Below, one piece after another: positions 1 through 9,922 of a stretch of DNA of 64,000 nt. A model generated the notes under the pieces. That model saw only the letters and a list, made by a program, of their open reading frames with translations. It had not been told where the DNA came from and did no database searches. The stretch's first letter is position 1; every line of letters starts with the position of its first letter. The DNA is from Natranaerovirga pectinivora. GTDB lineage: Bacteria > Bacillota > Clostridia > Lachnospirales > DSM-24629. The stretch lies in the NCBI RefSeq assembly GCF_004342165.1, contig NZ_SMAL01000003.1, positions 333,073-397,072 of the forward strand, read 5' to 3'. A program made the translations under genes and the position numbers.

Positions 1-30
1 CAATAATCGCTTGCGATTATTGTTTTCATC
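1..30 (+). terminator. Rho-independent terminator at window edge
   Basis: A perfect 9-bp stem (CAATAATCG / CGATTATTG) with a CTTG loop is followed by TTTT. It would end a plus-strand transcript arriving from outside the window. The gene it serves is not visible. Confidence 0.5.
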
Positions 31-238
31 ACTCTCTTTTGTAGCAAGATGCAAAATATCCTCTTAAATATTTTTATAACTTATGTATTAATTTTTGCTA
101 CTTAGAATATTTTACCATTATTGCTTACTTTCATCAACAACAACAGGCCAAATAGCATTAATACAACCAATCAATTACGGAAAGGAGTATAATAATTGTA
201 ATTCACAGATTATCATGTTAAAAATTATTTTAACATGC

Positions 239-265
239 AAAAAAACACCAACCAAGAGTCAGTGT
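239..265 (-). terminator. Terminator of rnpB
   Basis: On the minus strand an 8-bp stem (ACACTGAC with GTTGGTGT, two G-T wobbles) is followed by seven T residues, about 12 bases beyond the RNase P RNA 3' end. Confidence 0.7.
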
Positions 266-277
266 TATTTATCTTTT

Positions 278-634
278 AAAATGAGCAAATCGTTAAGCCG
301 AGTTCTGTCGTGAATGATCATCTATCTCGACTTACTGTCACCAGTAAGCTCTAGCAACCTACCCGAGAGCATGGCGGGCCGCCATAATGCTCTGCTATTC
401 GGTTTTGCTCCGAGTGGGGTTTACATGTGCCCCCTTTGTCACCAAAGGGGCGGTGAGCTCTTACCTCACCTTTCCATCCTTACCTATCAAAAGATAGGCG
501 GTTTATTTCTGTTGCACTTTCCTTAGAGTCGCCTCCACTGGACGTTATCCAGCACTCTGCCCTATGGAGCTCGGACTTTCCTCATGTACATCCTTTCGGA
601 ATTCGCACACGCGATCATTTAATTTACTCATTTT
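278..634 (-). ncRNA. rnpB: RNase P RNA (bacterial class A-like)
   Basis: This is the catalytic RNA of RNase P, which removes 5' leaders from tRNA precursors. Read on the minus strand it contains the conserved GAGGAAAGTCCGAGCTCC element near the 5' end, the universal ACAGAAATAAACCGCC block, and the 3' signature ACAGAACTCGGCTT. The ends were set by the P1 helix: AAATGAGTAAAT at the 5' side pairs with ATTTGCTCATTT at the 3' side with one G-T pair. The length of about 357 nt is normal. It has its own promoter and terminator. Open frames read through it on the plus strand are not genes. Confidence 0.95.
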
Positions 635-658
635 TATTTAGTTTTATATTCGATAGTT

Positions 659-687
659 ATAATACCATCTACTTGCTTATTTGTCAA
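659..687 (-). promoter_or_regulatory. Promoter of rnpB
   Basis: On the minus strand, TTGACA (682-687), a 17-base spacer and TATTAT (659-664) form a near-consensus vegetative sigma-A promoter. It starts transcription about 15 bases ahead of the mature rnpB 5' end. Confidence 0.8.
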
Positions 688-703
688 AAGGAAGTTTTTT
701 TCA

Positions 704-2371
704 TTAATGGGTTTTAAAGCAACTTCCGCCAATAAACTCTCTGATTATGGAGTTCTTTGGCACAGCCTCACTACTAACCCCTAAGAAATAGTCAAGGAAC
801 TTAATTAATCTTTTGGCTTCTACATGCTCCGGACTGTCCTTAGGAATGCTAAATAACATTGGCTCTGCGTATTGTTTTAATATGGCTAATTCATAAACCA
901 AAGCAGAATTAAACATAATGTCTGCTTCTTCTTGGAATGGGAATATATTTCTTTCTTCGCCCCGTCTTACAGATGGCCACATTGCAATTGTGTCTTTTGC
1001 ACTCATACCTCTATACTCATAATCTCTAACCATTCTTCTAATGAGTCTACCATCTGTCGTTGATACACGATTGTGTTCATCTATGTTTAACTGAGTTAAT
1101 GCACTAATATATATCTTGTATTTACTTTCTTCTGGCAATGAATGAGTTAATTGACTATTTAGGCCATGTATTCCTTCAATAACTAAAATATCGCTTTTTT
1201 GCAATTGTAATTTTTTCCCCTTATATTCTCTTTTACCTGTTTTAAAGTTATATGTTGGAAGATTGACTTCTTCTCCATCTAATAACTTATTCATATCTTC
1301 ATTAAATTGTTTCAAATCAATGGCGTGAAGACTTTCAAAGTCATAATTACCATATTCATCTAGTGGTGTATCATCCCTATTTACAAAGTAATCGTCTACA
1401 GGAATTGGATGTGGCGTTAACCCCTGCACTTTTAATTGTATAGAAAGCCTATGGGAAAAAGTCGTTTTACCTGATGATGATGGTCCTGCTATAAGTATGA
1501 TTCTTTTTCCTCTTTGTTTTGCTATATTATCAGCAATTTCTGCGATTTTTTTCTCTTGTAATGCTTCAGCAATTAAAATTAATTCATTCATTTTCCCTGA
1601 TGCGATGGTATCGTTTAACGCACCAACAGTATCGACATTTAATTGCTGTCCCCAATTGGTTGCTTCTTGCAACACAGAGAAAAGTTTGTTTTGTGGCTCA
1701 AATTTTGCAACTTTCCCTGGATTTTCTAAAGAAGGGAATTGTATTACAAATCCTCTATCATACGAATGCAATTCAAATTTATCAAGACATCCTGTACTAG
1801 GCACCATATAACCATAAAAATAATCTTCGATATCATCTATTTTATACAGATTAACATTGGATACACGGCGATAATTGAATAATTTTACTTTATCGTACAT
1901 TTTATTTTTCTCAAAGATATCTATGGCTTCATCTACTTTAACAGTTCTTTTTTCTATAGGTAAATCTAATTTTACTATTTCATCCATTCTTCCCTTGATT
2001 TGTTTTAATTTATCTTCGCCTAAGGTCTCATCATAATCAATCTCACAATAGTACCCTTTACTTATAGAATAGTGAATGATCACTTTTCTTACTTTGTCTT
2101 TGCCAAGCACATCAAAAATAGCCTTAATTAGTACAAATGATGCACTTCTTTTATAAGTTCTTGATCCGTCTTGGTCTGAAGTACTAACAAAATCAATAAT
2201 ACATTCTTTATCAATTTCTTTTGTTAACTCAGATAATTTATTATCTACTATAGCAAGTACGATAATCCCTTTGTATTTTTCAGCATATTCTTTGCTAAGC
2301 TCTTTTAAGGATATACCACTTTTTACTTCTTTAATATCTCCATCAATGATAACTTTTAGTTTACTATCCAT
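704..2371 (-). CDS. TGS-domain nucleoside kinase (uridine kinase family)
   Basis: This 555-residue protein joins an N-terminal TGS/threonyl-tRNA-synthetase-like half (residues 1-about 250) to a uridine kinase-type P-loop kinase. The Walker A motif GPSSSGKT lies at about 296-303, followed by the PVDDYF and VIEGIHGLN segments typical of uridine/phosphoribulokinase folds. It should phosphorylate a nucleoside with ATP in the cytosol; the exact substrate cannot be read. The architecture is common in Clostridia and the length is normal. The ATG start has a good AGGAGG-type ribosome binding site. It lies 18 bases after the nif3 gene and is probably co-transcribed with it. Confidence 0.85.
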   Translation of the reverse strand: MDSKLKVIIDGDIKEVKSGISLKELSKEYAEKYKGIIVLAIVDNKLSELTKEIDKECIIDFVSTSDQDGSRTYKRSASFVLIKAIFDVLGKDKVRKVIIHYSISKGYYCEIDYDETLGEDKLKQIKGRMDEIVKLDLPIEKRTVKVDEAIDIFEKNKMYDKVKLFNYRRVSNVNLYKIDDIEDYFYGYMVPSTGCLDKFELHSYDRGFVIQFPSLENPGKVAKFEPQNKLFSVLQEATNWGQQLNVDTVGALNDTIASGKMNELILIAEALQEKKIAEIADNIAKQRGKRIILIAGPSSSGKTTFSHRLSIQLKVQGLTPHPIPVDDYFVNRDDTPLDEYGNYDFESLHAIDLKQFNEDMNKLLDGEEVNLPTYNFKTGKREYKGKKLQLQKSDILVIEGIHGLNSQLTHSLPEESKYKIYISALTQLNIDEHNRVSTTDGRLIRRMVRDYEYRGMSAKDTIAMWPSVRRGEERNIFPFQEEADIMFNSALVYELAILKQYAEPMLFSIPKDSPEHVEAKRLIKFLDYFLGVSSEAVPKNSIIREFIGGSCFKTH

Positions 2372-2389
2372 TGGAACCCCTCCTGTTTA

Positions 2390-3502
2390 TTATATTGTAA
2401 TATAAGGATTTTTTTCTTGTGATCTAATTATTTCAAGGTCTTTATTGTCATTTAAAAAGGCATCTCTTAATAAGTCTATTAGGAAATCCACAATAATATG
2501 TTCAGTTCCAAAATGTCCTGCATCTATTAATGGCAACCCTTCTTGTAGGGTGTCAATGGCTGTATGATAATCAATGTCTCCAGTTACAATGATATCTGCA
2601 TTTTTTCTCATTGCATTTTTAATATAAGATGCTCCTTTACCTGGGCAAACTGCTACTTTTTCAATGGATTGATTCAAATCACCATATATTCTAACAGAAC
2701 CAATGCCTAACTGTTTTTTAATGAGTCTTCCAAACTCTTCTATGGTCATATTTGTAGGCAATGAACCTAATCTGCCAATACCTATTGCCTCACCTCTGTT
2801 TTCTAGAGGATATATGTCATAAGCAACTTCTTCATAGGGATGAGCCTCTAACAAAGATTTTATAACCTTAGGCATATCTTTTTCTTTTACAATTGTTTCT
2901 ATTCTAATTTCTTCCACTTTTTCTAACTGACCTTGTTCACCTATATAAGGGTTAGTGCCTTCTAACGGTTTAAATGTCCCTTCTCCTTGTATATTATAAG
3001 TACAATGAGAATAGTTTCCAATATGTCCAGCCCCTACGTTACAAATAGCCTCTCTTACATTATCGCCATGTGTAATAGGTGTAAATACAACCAGCTTATA
3101 AAGTTTTTCTGTTTCTTTAGTATCTAGTAACTCTATATTTTGCAATTTTAATTTTTTTGATAATAAATCACTTAAACTGCCCACTGCATCTAAATTGGTA
3201 TGTGCTGCATACAAAGAAATGTTATGTCTAATGAGCTTAAGAATTTTTCTGCCTAAAAAGTCATCAGTGGTAATTCTTTTTACCCCTTTAAAAACCATTG
3301 GATGATGGGTTATCAATAAATCTACTTTGTTTTTCACTGCTTCATCCACAACATTTTCAGTGGCATCCAATGCTACCATTATTTTTTTAACTTCTTGGTC
3401 TTTTTCTCCAATGAGTAAGCCAACATTATCCCATTCATAAGCGTATTTGGGTGGTGTTAATTCTTCAATAAAATCAATAATTTTTTTTGTCTTTAAAGGC
3501 AA
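2390..3502 (-). CDS. Nif3-like dinuclear metal-centre protein
   Basis: This 370-residue protein is the long form of the Nif3/YqfO family. Conserved metal-site segments are LLITHHPMVFKG near residue 65, AAHTNLDA near 100, and VTGDIDYHTA with DAGHFGTE in the C-terminal half; the middle insert is the PII-like/CutA-like domain of long members. The family is tied to GTP cyclohydrolase-like or metal-handling roles without a settled function. The start is TTG, 6 bases after AAGGAGG, and it overlaps the end of trmK by about 10 bases, which indicates translational coupling. Confidence 0.9.
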   Translation of the reverse strand: MPLKTKKIIDFIEELTPPKYAYEWDNVGLLIGEKDQEVKKIMVALDATENVVDEAVKNKVDLLITHHPMVFKGVKRITTDDFLGRKILKLIRHNISLYAAHTNLDAVGSLSDLLSKKLKLQNIELLDTKETEKLYKLVVFTPITHGDNVREAICNVGAGHIGNYSHCTYNIQGEGTFKPLEGTNPYIGEQGQLEKVEEIRIETIVKEKDMPKVIKSLLEAHPYEEVAYDIYPLENRGEAIGIGRLGSLPTNMTIEEFGRLIKKQLGIGSVRIYGDLNQSIEKVAVCPGKGASYIKNAMRKNADIIVTGDIDYHTAIDTLQEGLPLIDAGHFGTEHIIVDFLIDLLRDAFLNDNKDLEIIRSQEKNPYITI

Positions 3503-4179
3503 ATTAATACCTCCTTCATTACTTTTATTTCTTCTTTTATTGCTTCGATTCTGTCTACTGCACTAGGGGATTGATCTATTAGCCTATGTAAAAGCTGATT
3601 GTTTTTCTCTAGACCTTTTTCTACGTACTCTTTAAATATAGGATCCTTTTTTTCTATTAAATGTTTTCCATAATAATAATATGTTGGATTTTCATAAATT
3701 TCATTGCCTTTTTCTGATAGGATAATAAAATAATACTTTCCTTCTTCTTCCACCATGATTTCATCAATGATTTGATATCCTATGTGATGCAGTCTTTTTC
3801 TTACTTTATAGATTTCCGTTTGAGGTTGTACAATCAATCTTTTTAGATGGGTAATTTTTTTCTCACCCTCTTGAAGAATTTGATTGATTAATTCTCCACC
3901 CATGCCAGCAATGATCACTATATCAACTTCATTTTCTTCTAATTTCTCTAGTCCATTAGACAATCTTGTTTCAATAACACCTAATAAGTTATTGCTCTCA
4001 ATATTTTTTCTTGCTTTTTCTAATGGCCCTTTGTTTATATCCATGGCAATTGCTTTTGTAATCATATTGTTTTTAGCCAATTCAATAGGAATATACCCGT
4101 GGTCTGTTCCAATATCTGCTATACTGGAGCCTTTGATTACACTATTAGCAACTGCTGTCATTCTTTTAGATAAATTCAT
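3493..4179 (-). CDS. trmK: tRNA (adenine(22)-N1)-methyltransferase TrmK
   Basis: This SAM-dependent enzyme methylates A22 of tRNA. The motif-I segment SIADIGTDHGYIPIELA near residues 19-35 and the IIAGMGGELI segment near 90 are diagnostic of the YqfN/TrmK family. An upstream in-frame GTG (4188) exists, but the ATG at 4179 is better placed behind AGGAAG. It lies directly after rpoD and overlaps nif3, the usual Firmicutes order. Confidence 0.9.
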   Translation of the reverse strand: MNLSKRMTAVANSVIKGSSIADIGTDHGYIPIELAKNNMITKAIAMDINKGPLEKARKNIESNNLLGVIETRLSNGLEKLEENEVDIVIIAGMGGELINQILQEGEKKITHLKRLIVQPQTEIYKVRKRLHHIGYQIIDEIMVEEEGKYYFIILSEKGNEIYENPTYYYYGKHLIEKKDPIFKEYVEKGLEKNNQLLHRLIDQSPSAVDRIEAIKEEIKVMKEVLICL

Positions 4180-4196
4180 ATTTTCCACTTCTTCCT

Positions 4197-4226
4197 ATAA
4201 AAATGAAGTTGATTGCTCAACTTCAA
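4197..4226 (-). terminator. Terminator after rpoD
   Basis: Stem GAAGTTGA / TCAACTTC with loop GCAA, followed by ATTTTTAT on the minus strand. It sits in the short rpoD-trmK gap, so it probably sets the trmK-nif3 level by partial read-through. Confidence 0.55.
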
Positions 4227-4232
4227 TAAGTA

Positions 4233-5312
4233 TTACTCTAGGTAATCTTTTAATTTTCTACTTCTACTTGGATGTCTTAGTTTTCTTAATGCCTTCGCTT
4301 CTATCTGTCTAATTCTTTCTCTTGTTACATTAAATTCTTTTCCTACTTCTTCAAGTGTTCTAGCTCTTCCATCATCTAGACCAAAACGTAATCTTAATAC
4401 TTTTTGTTCTCTATCTGTTAGAGTTTCTAATACCTCCACTAATTGTTCTTTTAACAATGTAAAGGCAGCTGCATCCGCAGGAACAGGTACATTTTCATCT
4501 TGAATAAAGTCTCCTAAATGACTGTCCTCTTCTTCACCGATTGGTGTTTCTAAAGACACAGGCTCTTGAGATATTTTTAATATCTCCCTTACTTTTTCTA
4601 CTTGCATATCCAATTCTTCTGCAATTTCTTCTGGAGATGGCTCTCTGCCAAGTTCTTGTAATAATTGTCTTGATACTCTTATAAGCTTGTTAATGGTTTC
4701 TACCATATGAACAGGTATTCTTATGGTTCTTGCTTGATCTGCTATAGCTCTTGTAATAGCTTGTCTAATCCACCAAGTAGCATAAGTACTGAACTTGTAC
4801 CCTTTTCTATAATCAAATTTCTCAACAGCTTTTATAAGTCCTAGATTACCTTCTTGAATAAGGTCTAAGAATAACATCCCTCTACCCACATATCTTTTTG
4901 CAATACTAACAACTAGTCTTAAGTTTGCTTCTGCCAATCTTCGTTTTGCTTCTTGATCTCCTGTTTCCATTCTTTGAGCTAAGTCAATTTCTTCTTCTGC
5001 TGATAAAAGAGGTACTTTACCAATTTCTTTAAGGTACATTCGAACAGGGTCATCAATACTTAAACCTTCTGGTAAAGATAAGTCTAGTTCTTCTTCCTCT
5101 TCTTCTTCTTCTTCTATCATACCTAATACATCTACATTATTAGCTTCTAAGTATTCATAGATTTTTTCTATTTGATCAGGTTCTAATTCAAACTCACTAA
5201 AATACTCCATTATTTCTTTGTATTCCAATACATTTTTTTTCTTTTTAGCTATTATTAGGAGCTCTTTAAGTTTTTCATTAAACCTTAAGATATTCTCTTC
5301 ATTTGCCTTCAT
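4233..5312 (-). CDS. rpoD: RNA polymerase primary sigma factor (RpoD/SigA)
   Basis: This 359-residue housekeeping sigma factor directs RNA polymerase to promoters of the TTGACA/TATAAT type seen elsewhere in the window. An acidic run of glutamates near residues 67-75 precedes region 1.2 ([16 protein letters not shown]). Region 2 with [15 protein letters not shown], region 3, and region 4 with the helix-turn-helix [18 protein letters not shown] are all present and intact. Region 1.1 is short, as usual in Gram-positives. It follows dnaG by about 50 bases, as in the classical macromolecular synthesis operon. Confidence 0.98.
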   Translation of the reverse strand: MKANEENILRFNEKLKELLIIAKKKKNVLEYKEIMEYFSEFELEPDQIEKIYEYLEANNVDVLGMIEEEEEEEEELDLSLPEGLSIDDPVRMYLKEIGKVPLLSAEEEIDLAQRMETGDQEAKRRLAEANLRLVVSIAKRYVGRGMLFLDLIQEGNLGLIKAVEKFDYRKGYKFSTYATWWIRQAITRAIADQARTIRIPVHMVETINKLIRVSRQLLQELGREPSPEEIAEELDMQVEKVREILKISQEPVSLETPIGEEEDSHLGDFIQDENVPVPADAAAFTLLKEQLVEVLETLTDREQKVLRLRFGLDDGRARTLEEVGKEFNVTRERIRQIEAKALRKLRHPSRSRKLKDYLE

Positions 5313-5362
5313 AAGTTTTCATCCTTCCATGTCTTTTAAGTTCAATCTATCGTTAAGGATTT

Positions 5363-7126
5363 TTAATCCGAAAGTAAAATATGCATTTTTTGCAATTGAC
5401 TTTGCTCTAATATTATTTGTTGTAACTCTTGAACATCTTTAGCGTTTCTACTTGCATAATCTAAACTAAATCGTTTTAATTTATAAGCTGTTTCATTAAT
5501 TAACTTTTCTTTATCTTTTATATTTAAATCACTAACTTGCATATTAAATAAGTTAGCAACTGTCTTTTGTTCTTCTACCGTTGTAAATTGGTTGATTATT
5601 TTAGCGGCTTGAATTTCTTTTTCTTCTTCATATAATTCATAAATATTTTTAGCTATTTTATGATATATTTCATCTTTAAAATCCATTGGCGAAATGTATT
5701 TTGAGATCTTATCATATAATTTTTTTTCTTTTATCAAATACACTAATAGTAATTTTTGAGCTTGTACGATTCCTTCTTCCTTTTTTTCTTTTTTATTATT
5801 AAAAAACACTGAAGAAGGTCTCTTCTCAACCAAACCAACTTTTGAACCAAGTTGATTCACAAGATTAACTAAGTTTTCTTTGTTCATTTTATAATTTGTT
5901 GCAATGGCTTCAATATAATTTTCTTTTTCAATAGGATTTTCAATTTCTAATATTTTCTCAGCTATTTTATTAATGAATTTTGTTTTTGCATCTGGATCTT
6001 TTAGATTATAACTTTTTTCGGTAATTTCTAATTCATATAAAAATCCGTTTTTTGCTGTATCTATGCGGTCTTCAAAGGCTTCTGGTCCAAGTTTTTTTAT
6101 AAATTCATCTGGATCTTTGTAAGGATTTAAATTTAGAACCTTGACAGTTAGTCCAGCATCTTTTAAAATTGGAATTGCTCGAAGGGTTGCATTGGTACCT
6201 GCGTCGTCATTGTCATAAGCGATATACACATCATCTGTATAACGTTTTAATAAGCGTGCTTGACCACTGGTAAATGCTGTACCTAATGACGCTACTGTTT
6301 GATTATACCCAGCTTGGTGTAAAGATATAACATCCATATAGCCTTCTACTATTAAAAGGTGGTCTTTTCGTGCCATTCTTGCAAGATTTAGACCATAAAG
6401 GTTCTTACTTTTATCAAAAAGCTTTGTTTCTGGAGAATTTAAATATTTAGGATTTCCATCACCTAATACTCTTCCACCAAAAGCAATAACTCTATTATGA
6501 ACATCAAAGATAGGAAACATAACACGATTCCAAAAACGATCTGTATAAGCATTGTTTTTATCTTTTACCACTAATCCAACATCTACTAATGCTGAATCAG
6601 AGTAACCCATTTTTTTTAGGTATTTGTATAAGTCATCTCCATAGAAATTAGAATACCCTAAACCAAACTTTTTAATAATATCATTTGTAATTTCTCTATT
6701 ATTAAAATATTCTAAGGCCTTTTTTCCTCTTTCACCTTTTAATTGATAATAAAAATATCTTGCTGCTGCTTTATTAATATCAAGGAATTGCTGCTTTTCA
6801 TCTAATTGCTTTTTAGCTTCCTCTGTAATTTCTGGTGATGGAAGTCTTATATTGGCTCTATCAGCTAATTGTTTAACTGCTTCTAAAAACGAGAAATTCT
6901 CGTATTCCATAACAAAAGTGTATACATTGCCTCCTACACCACAACCAAAACAATGGTACATTTGCCTTTCAGGAGATACTGAAAAAGAAGGTGTTCTTTC
7001 GTTATGAAAAGGACATAATCCAAAAAAAGAATTACCCTTTTTTTTAAGATTCACATAACTAGAAACAATATCAACAATATCATTATTCATACGAATCTCT
7101 TCTATTAATTCTTCTGGATAATACAT
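5363..7126 (-). CDS. dnaG: DNA primase DnaG
   Basis: This 587-residue primase makes RNA primers at the replication fork. It has an N-terminal CHC2 zinc finger (CPFHNERTPSF ... YHCFGCG, about residues 38-65), the catalytic core, and a TOPRIM domain with LLIVEGYMDV and YDNDDAGTNA near 255-310. The C-terminal helicase-binding part is divergent, as is common. The ATG has GAAGGAG upstream. It sits between dgt and rpoD. Confidence 0.97.
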   Translation of the reverse strand: MYYPEELIEEIRMNNDIVDIVSSYVNLKKKGNSFFGLCPFHNERTPSFSVSPERQMYHCFGCGVGGNVYTFVMEYENFSFLEAVKQLADRANIRLPSPEITEEAKKQLDEKQQFLDINKAAARYFYYQLKGERGKKALEYFNNREITNDIIKKFGLGYSNFYGDDLYKYLKKMGYSDSALVDVGLVVKDKNNAYTDRFWNRVMFPIFDVHNRVIAFGGRVLGDGNPKYLNSPETKLFDKSKNLYGLNLARMARKDHLLIVEGYMDVISLHQAGYNQTVASLGTAFTSGQARLLKRYTDDVYIAYDNDDAGTNATLRAIPILKDAGLTVKVLNLNPYKDPDEFIKKLGPEAFEDRIDTAKNGFLYELEITEKSYNLKDPDAKTKFINKIAEKILEIENPIEKENYIEAIATNYKMNKENLVNLVNQLGSKVGLVEKRPSSVFFNNKKEKKEEGIVQAQKLLLVYLIKEKKLYDKISKYISPMDFKDEIYHKIAKNIYELYEEEKEIQAAKIINQFTTVEEQKTVANLFNMQVSDLNIKDKEKLINETAYKLKRFSLDYASRNAKDVQELQQIILEQSQLQKMHILLSD

Positions 7127-7297
7127 TAGAAAGCTCCTTCTAAGAAAATATCTACTTACACTTCAAAGATTGTATTTATAAATTTCCCTTTTACAGTTTC
7201 GACAGAAATACATATTTTCCTTTAATTTTATAAAAGTTTGTAAGATTTGACTAATTTTGTAGTTAAAATCACATTCTTGCTTGTTTGTTTTATATGG

Positions 7298-8308
7298 TTA
7301 ATAGATATCCCAAGATGTTGGAACAAATATTTCTGCAAATTTTTTGATGGCAAATCTATCTGTCATTCCTGCAATATAATCACATACTATTCGCTCTACA
7401 GGCTCTTCATTTCTCTCAATTAGCTGTTGGTATTCGATAGGAAGTTCTTGATAGTTTTTTACAAAATGATTGTATAATTCTATGATTATATTTTGCGCTT
7501 TTCTTTCGTGTTTTTTTGCAGTGGATCCTACATAAACGTTCATAAACATATATTTTCTAATGTTTTTAGTCGCTTCTTCAAAATCTGGACTCATAGTAAT
7601 ATCATTGTTATTTATACTATTATTAACAATATTATGTATAATATTATCAATTCTTTCTCCTGAAGTTTTTCCTAATACTTTGGTATATTCATCAGGTAAT
7701 TCTTCACTTTTTAAAATTTTCCCTCTTATGGCATCGTCAATATCATGATTTATATAAGCGATCTTATCTGATAATCTAACAATCTTACCTTCTAAGGTTA
7801 TTGGTTGACCAGCCGTTGGATGATTCAGTATGCCATCTTTTACTTCCCAAGAAAGATTAAGACCTTTGCCTTTATTTTCTAGTTTTTCTACAACACGTAA
7901 ACTTTGCTCATAATGTTTAAATCCTAATGGACAAACTTTCTCTAGGGCATGTTCACCTGCATGACCAAAGGGCGTATGGCCTAAATCATGGGCTAATGCT
8001 ATGGCCTCTGTTAAATCTTCATTAAGTCTTAACGCTCTAGCTATAGTCCTTGCTATTTGAGCGACTTCTAAGGTATGGGTAAGTCTTGTTCTATAGTGAT
8101 CTCCTTCTGGTGAGATAAAAACTTGGGTTTTATGTTTTAATCGACGAAATGCTTTAGAATGTATAACCCTGTCTCTGTCTCTCTGAAAGTTCGTTCTAAT
8201 ATCGCAAGGTTCTTCCTGTATAGTTCTTCCCTTTGAATTTTTATTTAAACAGGCATAGGGACTAAGAATTTGCTCTTCTATATCTTCTCTTTGTTGTCTA
8301 AGATTCAT
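7298..8308 (-). CDS. dgt: dGTP triphosphohydrolase-like HD protein
   Basis: This 336-residue HD-domain phosphohydrolase splits dGTP (or other dNTPs) to nucleoside and triphosphate. The HD metal motif is seen in RLTHTLEVAQIARTIA and ALAHDLGHTPFGHAGE, with the N-terminal RDRDRVIHSKAFRRLKHKTQ segment typical of short Gram-positive Dgt proteins. The ATG follows GGAGGATAG. It lies about 170 bases ahead of dnaG, a frequent clostridial arrangement. Confidence 0.93.
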   Translation of the reverse strand: MNLRQQREDIEEQILSPYACLNKNSKGRTIQEEPCDIRTNFQRDRDRVIHSKAFRRLKHKTQVFISPEGDHYRTRLTHTLEVAQIARTIARALRLNEDLTEAIALAHDLGHTPFGHAGEHALEKVCPLGFKHYEQSLRVVEKLENKGKGLNLSWEVKDGILNHPTAGQPITLEGKIVRLSDKIAYINHDIDDAIRGKILKSEELPDEYTKVLGKTSGERIDNIIHNIVNNSINNNDITMSPDFEEATKNIRKYMFMNVYVGSTAKKHERKAQNIIIELYNHFVKNYQELPIEYQQLIERNEEPVERIVCDYIAGMTDRFAIKKFAEIFVPTSWDIY

Positions 8309-8457
8309 ACTTTATCTATCCTCCTTTTTCCAATAATACACATATACTTATTATACGACACAAATTATAAAATTCCTTTTTAAAAACAGGAAATAATAAC
8401 CATTTAATTTATTTTAAAAACCATTTATGAAACACAACTCTATGTGAATATAATTAA

Positions 8458-8608
8458 AAGCAAATATCTATACCTTTCCTAAGAGGAAAAATCCTCAAAA
8501 TACCAATAGCTCCTATTAAGTATACAACTTATAAAGACGGATTATTACAAGGATATAAAATGAATTGGAATTTGCTACTGGATTTAGTGGTTTATACTGC
8601 TCTATTAT
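8458..8608 (+). pseudogene. Possible protein tail remnant
   Basis: This lies in the 395-base gap after dgt. A plus-strand frame without stops reads like real protein (IPFLRGKILKIPIAPI, then KYTTYKDGLLQGYKMNWN and a hydrophobic end) but has no upstream start. It may be the decayed C-terminus of a lost membrane protein. Nothing else is apparent in the gap except the promoter of the following gene. Confidence 0.3.
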
Positions 8609-8629
8609 AATTTTTATGTAATAGAATCT

Positions 8630-8657
8630 TTGCATTAATGGCAAACTATGCTATAAT
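8630..8657 (+). promoter_or_regulatory. Promoter of SEC-C protein gene
   Basis: TTGCAT (8630-8635), a 16-base spacer and TATAAT (8652-8657), about 45 bases ahead of the ATG at 8704. Confidence 0.6.
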
Positions 8658-8703
8658 ACCTTTGATAAAAATATGAATTACTTATGAGAAAGGATATACG
8701 ATT

Positions 8704-9204
8704 ATGAGTTTGTATACAGAATGGCAAGATTATGCTGGTGCTGAACGTTCGGAAGAAGAATATAATGAGTTTTGGGAAGCATATTTTTCTCAGGAGCAAG
8801 CAGTTTATGACAATTTATTACAAAACAATATTTCTACATTAGAGGGAACATTGGCAGAATTAGCAAAAAAATATGATATGGATCATATTACTTTTATTGG
8901 TTTCTTAGATGGTATTAACACAAGTCTTACAGAGGCTGTAGATTTAGATTCATTAACAGAAGATAGTGCTTTAAACCTTACTATTGATTTTGAAAAGCTG
9001 TACTTTAATATGCTTGATGCTAAAGCAAGCTGGTTATTTAATCTAGAGTCTTGGGACACTATACTTACTGAAGAAAAAAGAAAAGAAATCAAAAAAGAAT
9101 ACAACAAAACACAAACTGTAGTAAAAGATACTAAAATCAATAGAAATGACCCTTGTCCTTGTGGCAGTGGGAAAAAATTCAAAAAATGTTGTATTGATAA
9201 TTAA
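8704..9204 (+). CDS. SEC-C motif protein
   Basis: This 166-residue acidic, helical protein ends in a SEC-C zinc motif ([15 protein letters not shown] at the C-terminus), the metal-binding tail also found on SecA. The N-terminal 140 residues are of unknown function. It has its own promoter and AAAGGA ribosome binding site and is one of the few plus-strand genes. A shared terminator separates it from the convergent lipoprotein gene. Confidence 0.8.
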   Translation: MSLYTEWQDYAGAERSEEEYNEFWEAYFSQEQAVYDNLLQNNISTLEGTLAELAKKYDMDHITFIGFLDGINTSLTEAVDLDSLTEDSALNLTIDFEKLYFNMLDAKASWLFNLESWDTILTEEKRKEIKKEYNKTQTVVKDTKINRNDPCPCGSGKKFKKCCIDN

Positions 9205-9210
9205 TAATTT

Positions 9211-9234
9211 AAGGCGGATATTATCCGCCTTTTA
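9211..9234. terminator. Bidirectional terminator
   Basis: A 10-bp perfect inverted repeat (AAGGCGGATA / TATCCGCCTT) lies between convergent genes, with T-rich flanks on both strands. Confidence 0.75.
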
Positions 9235-9819
9235 ATCTTCTCTCATTCCTTTATTACTAAATGCACATTTTAACAAATATATATAATCATACTCTTCTAT
9301 AACTTCTGGATTTTCTACATAATAGTGTGGATCATACACAGACATTCTTCCATCTTCACTCATCATTAATACCATTAATACAATTTCTTGATCCTTGCTT
9401 ATTGTTACAGAATCATTTAATGTGCTAGTTGCTTTACCAGAAGTTTCGTGACCATCAATTACATCTAAATTATCAGCAATCATTCTTGCAACTGAATCAC
9501 CAGTTTTATGTGAGATTTGCCAACTTTTATTGTTTCTTACTTCAGCAATATACCCCTTTTTTCCATTTATTATTGATGACATATCCAATTGCTTACCTAT
9601 ATATTCACCTTTTTTATAAAGTTCCCACCAAGTATCTAATCTTGCATACTCTTCTTTAAGTTGGTACTCAAATATATAAATTTGCTCACCTATTAATTTT
9701 ACTATTTCTTTTTGATCTTCTGTTAGATTTGCTCCTCTTATATACGAAGAAGTCCCTTCAATTCTATTACATCCTGTTAATAACACTATAACTAATAATA
9801 AAATAATTTTATTTCTCAT
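9232..9819 (-). CDS. Hypothetical lipoprotein
   Basis: This 195-residue protein has a lipoprotein signal peptide: a hydrophobic stretch then lipobox LLTGC at residues 13-17, so the mature protein should be anchored outside the membrane at Cys17. I do not recognise the remainder. It is the first gene of the accessory block and ends at the shared terminator. Confidence 0.65.
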   Translation of the reverse strand: MRNKIILLLVIVLLTGCNRIEGTSSYIRGANLTEDQKEIVKLIGEQIYIFEYQLKEEYARLDTWWELYKKGEYIGKQLDMSSIINGKKGYIAEVRNNKSWQISHKTGDSVARMIADNLDVIDGHETSGKATSTLNDSVTISKDQEIVLMVLMMSEDGRMSVYDPHYYVENPEVIEEYDYIYLLKCAFSNKGMRED

Positions 9820-9922
9820 ATTTAACCCCTTTTATTTTCTTGAATCTGTCAACTTTCTTAATAACCGTACGGACTAACCAATAATATTAGCAAAACAAAG
9901 TGCTATACTCTTTTTAACAACG

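Noticed and set aside
314-526. Open frames on the plus strand at 95-313 and 314-526
   Set aside because: They overlap the RNase P RNA and its terminator and have no protein character.
3884-4312. Plus-strand frames inside housekeeping genes (e.g. 1497-1811, 3884-4312, 23349-23951)
   Set aside because: Antisense shadows of well-supported minus-strand genes.
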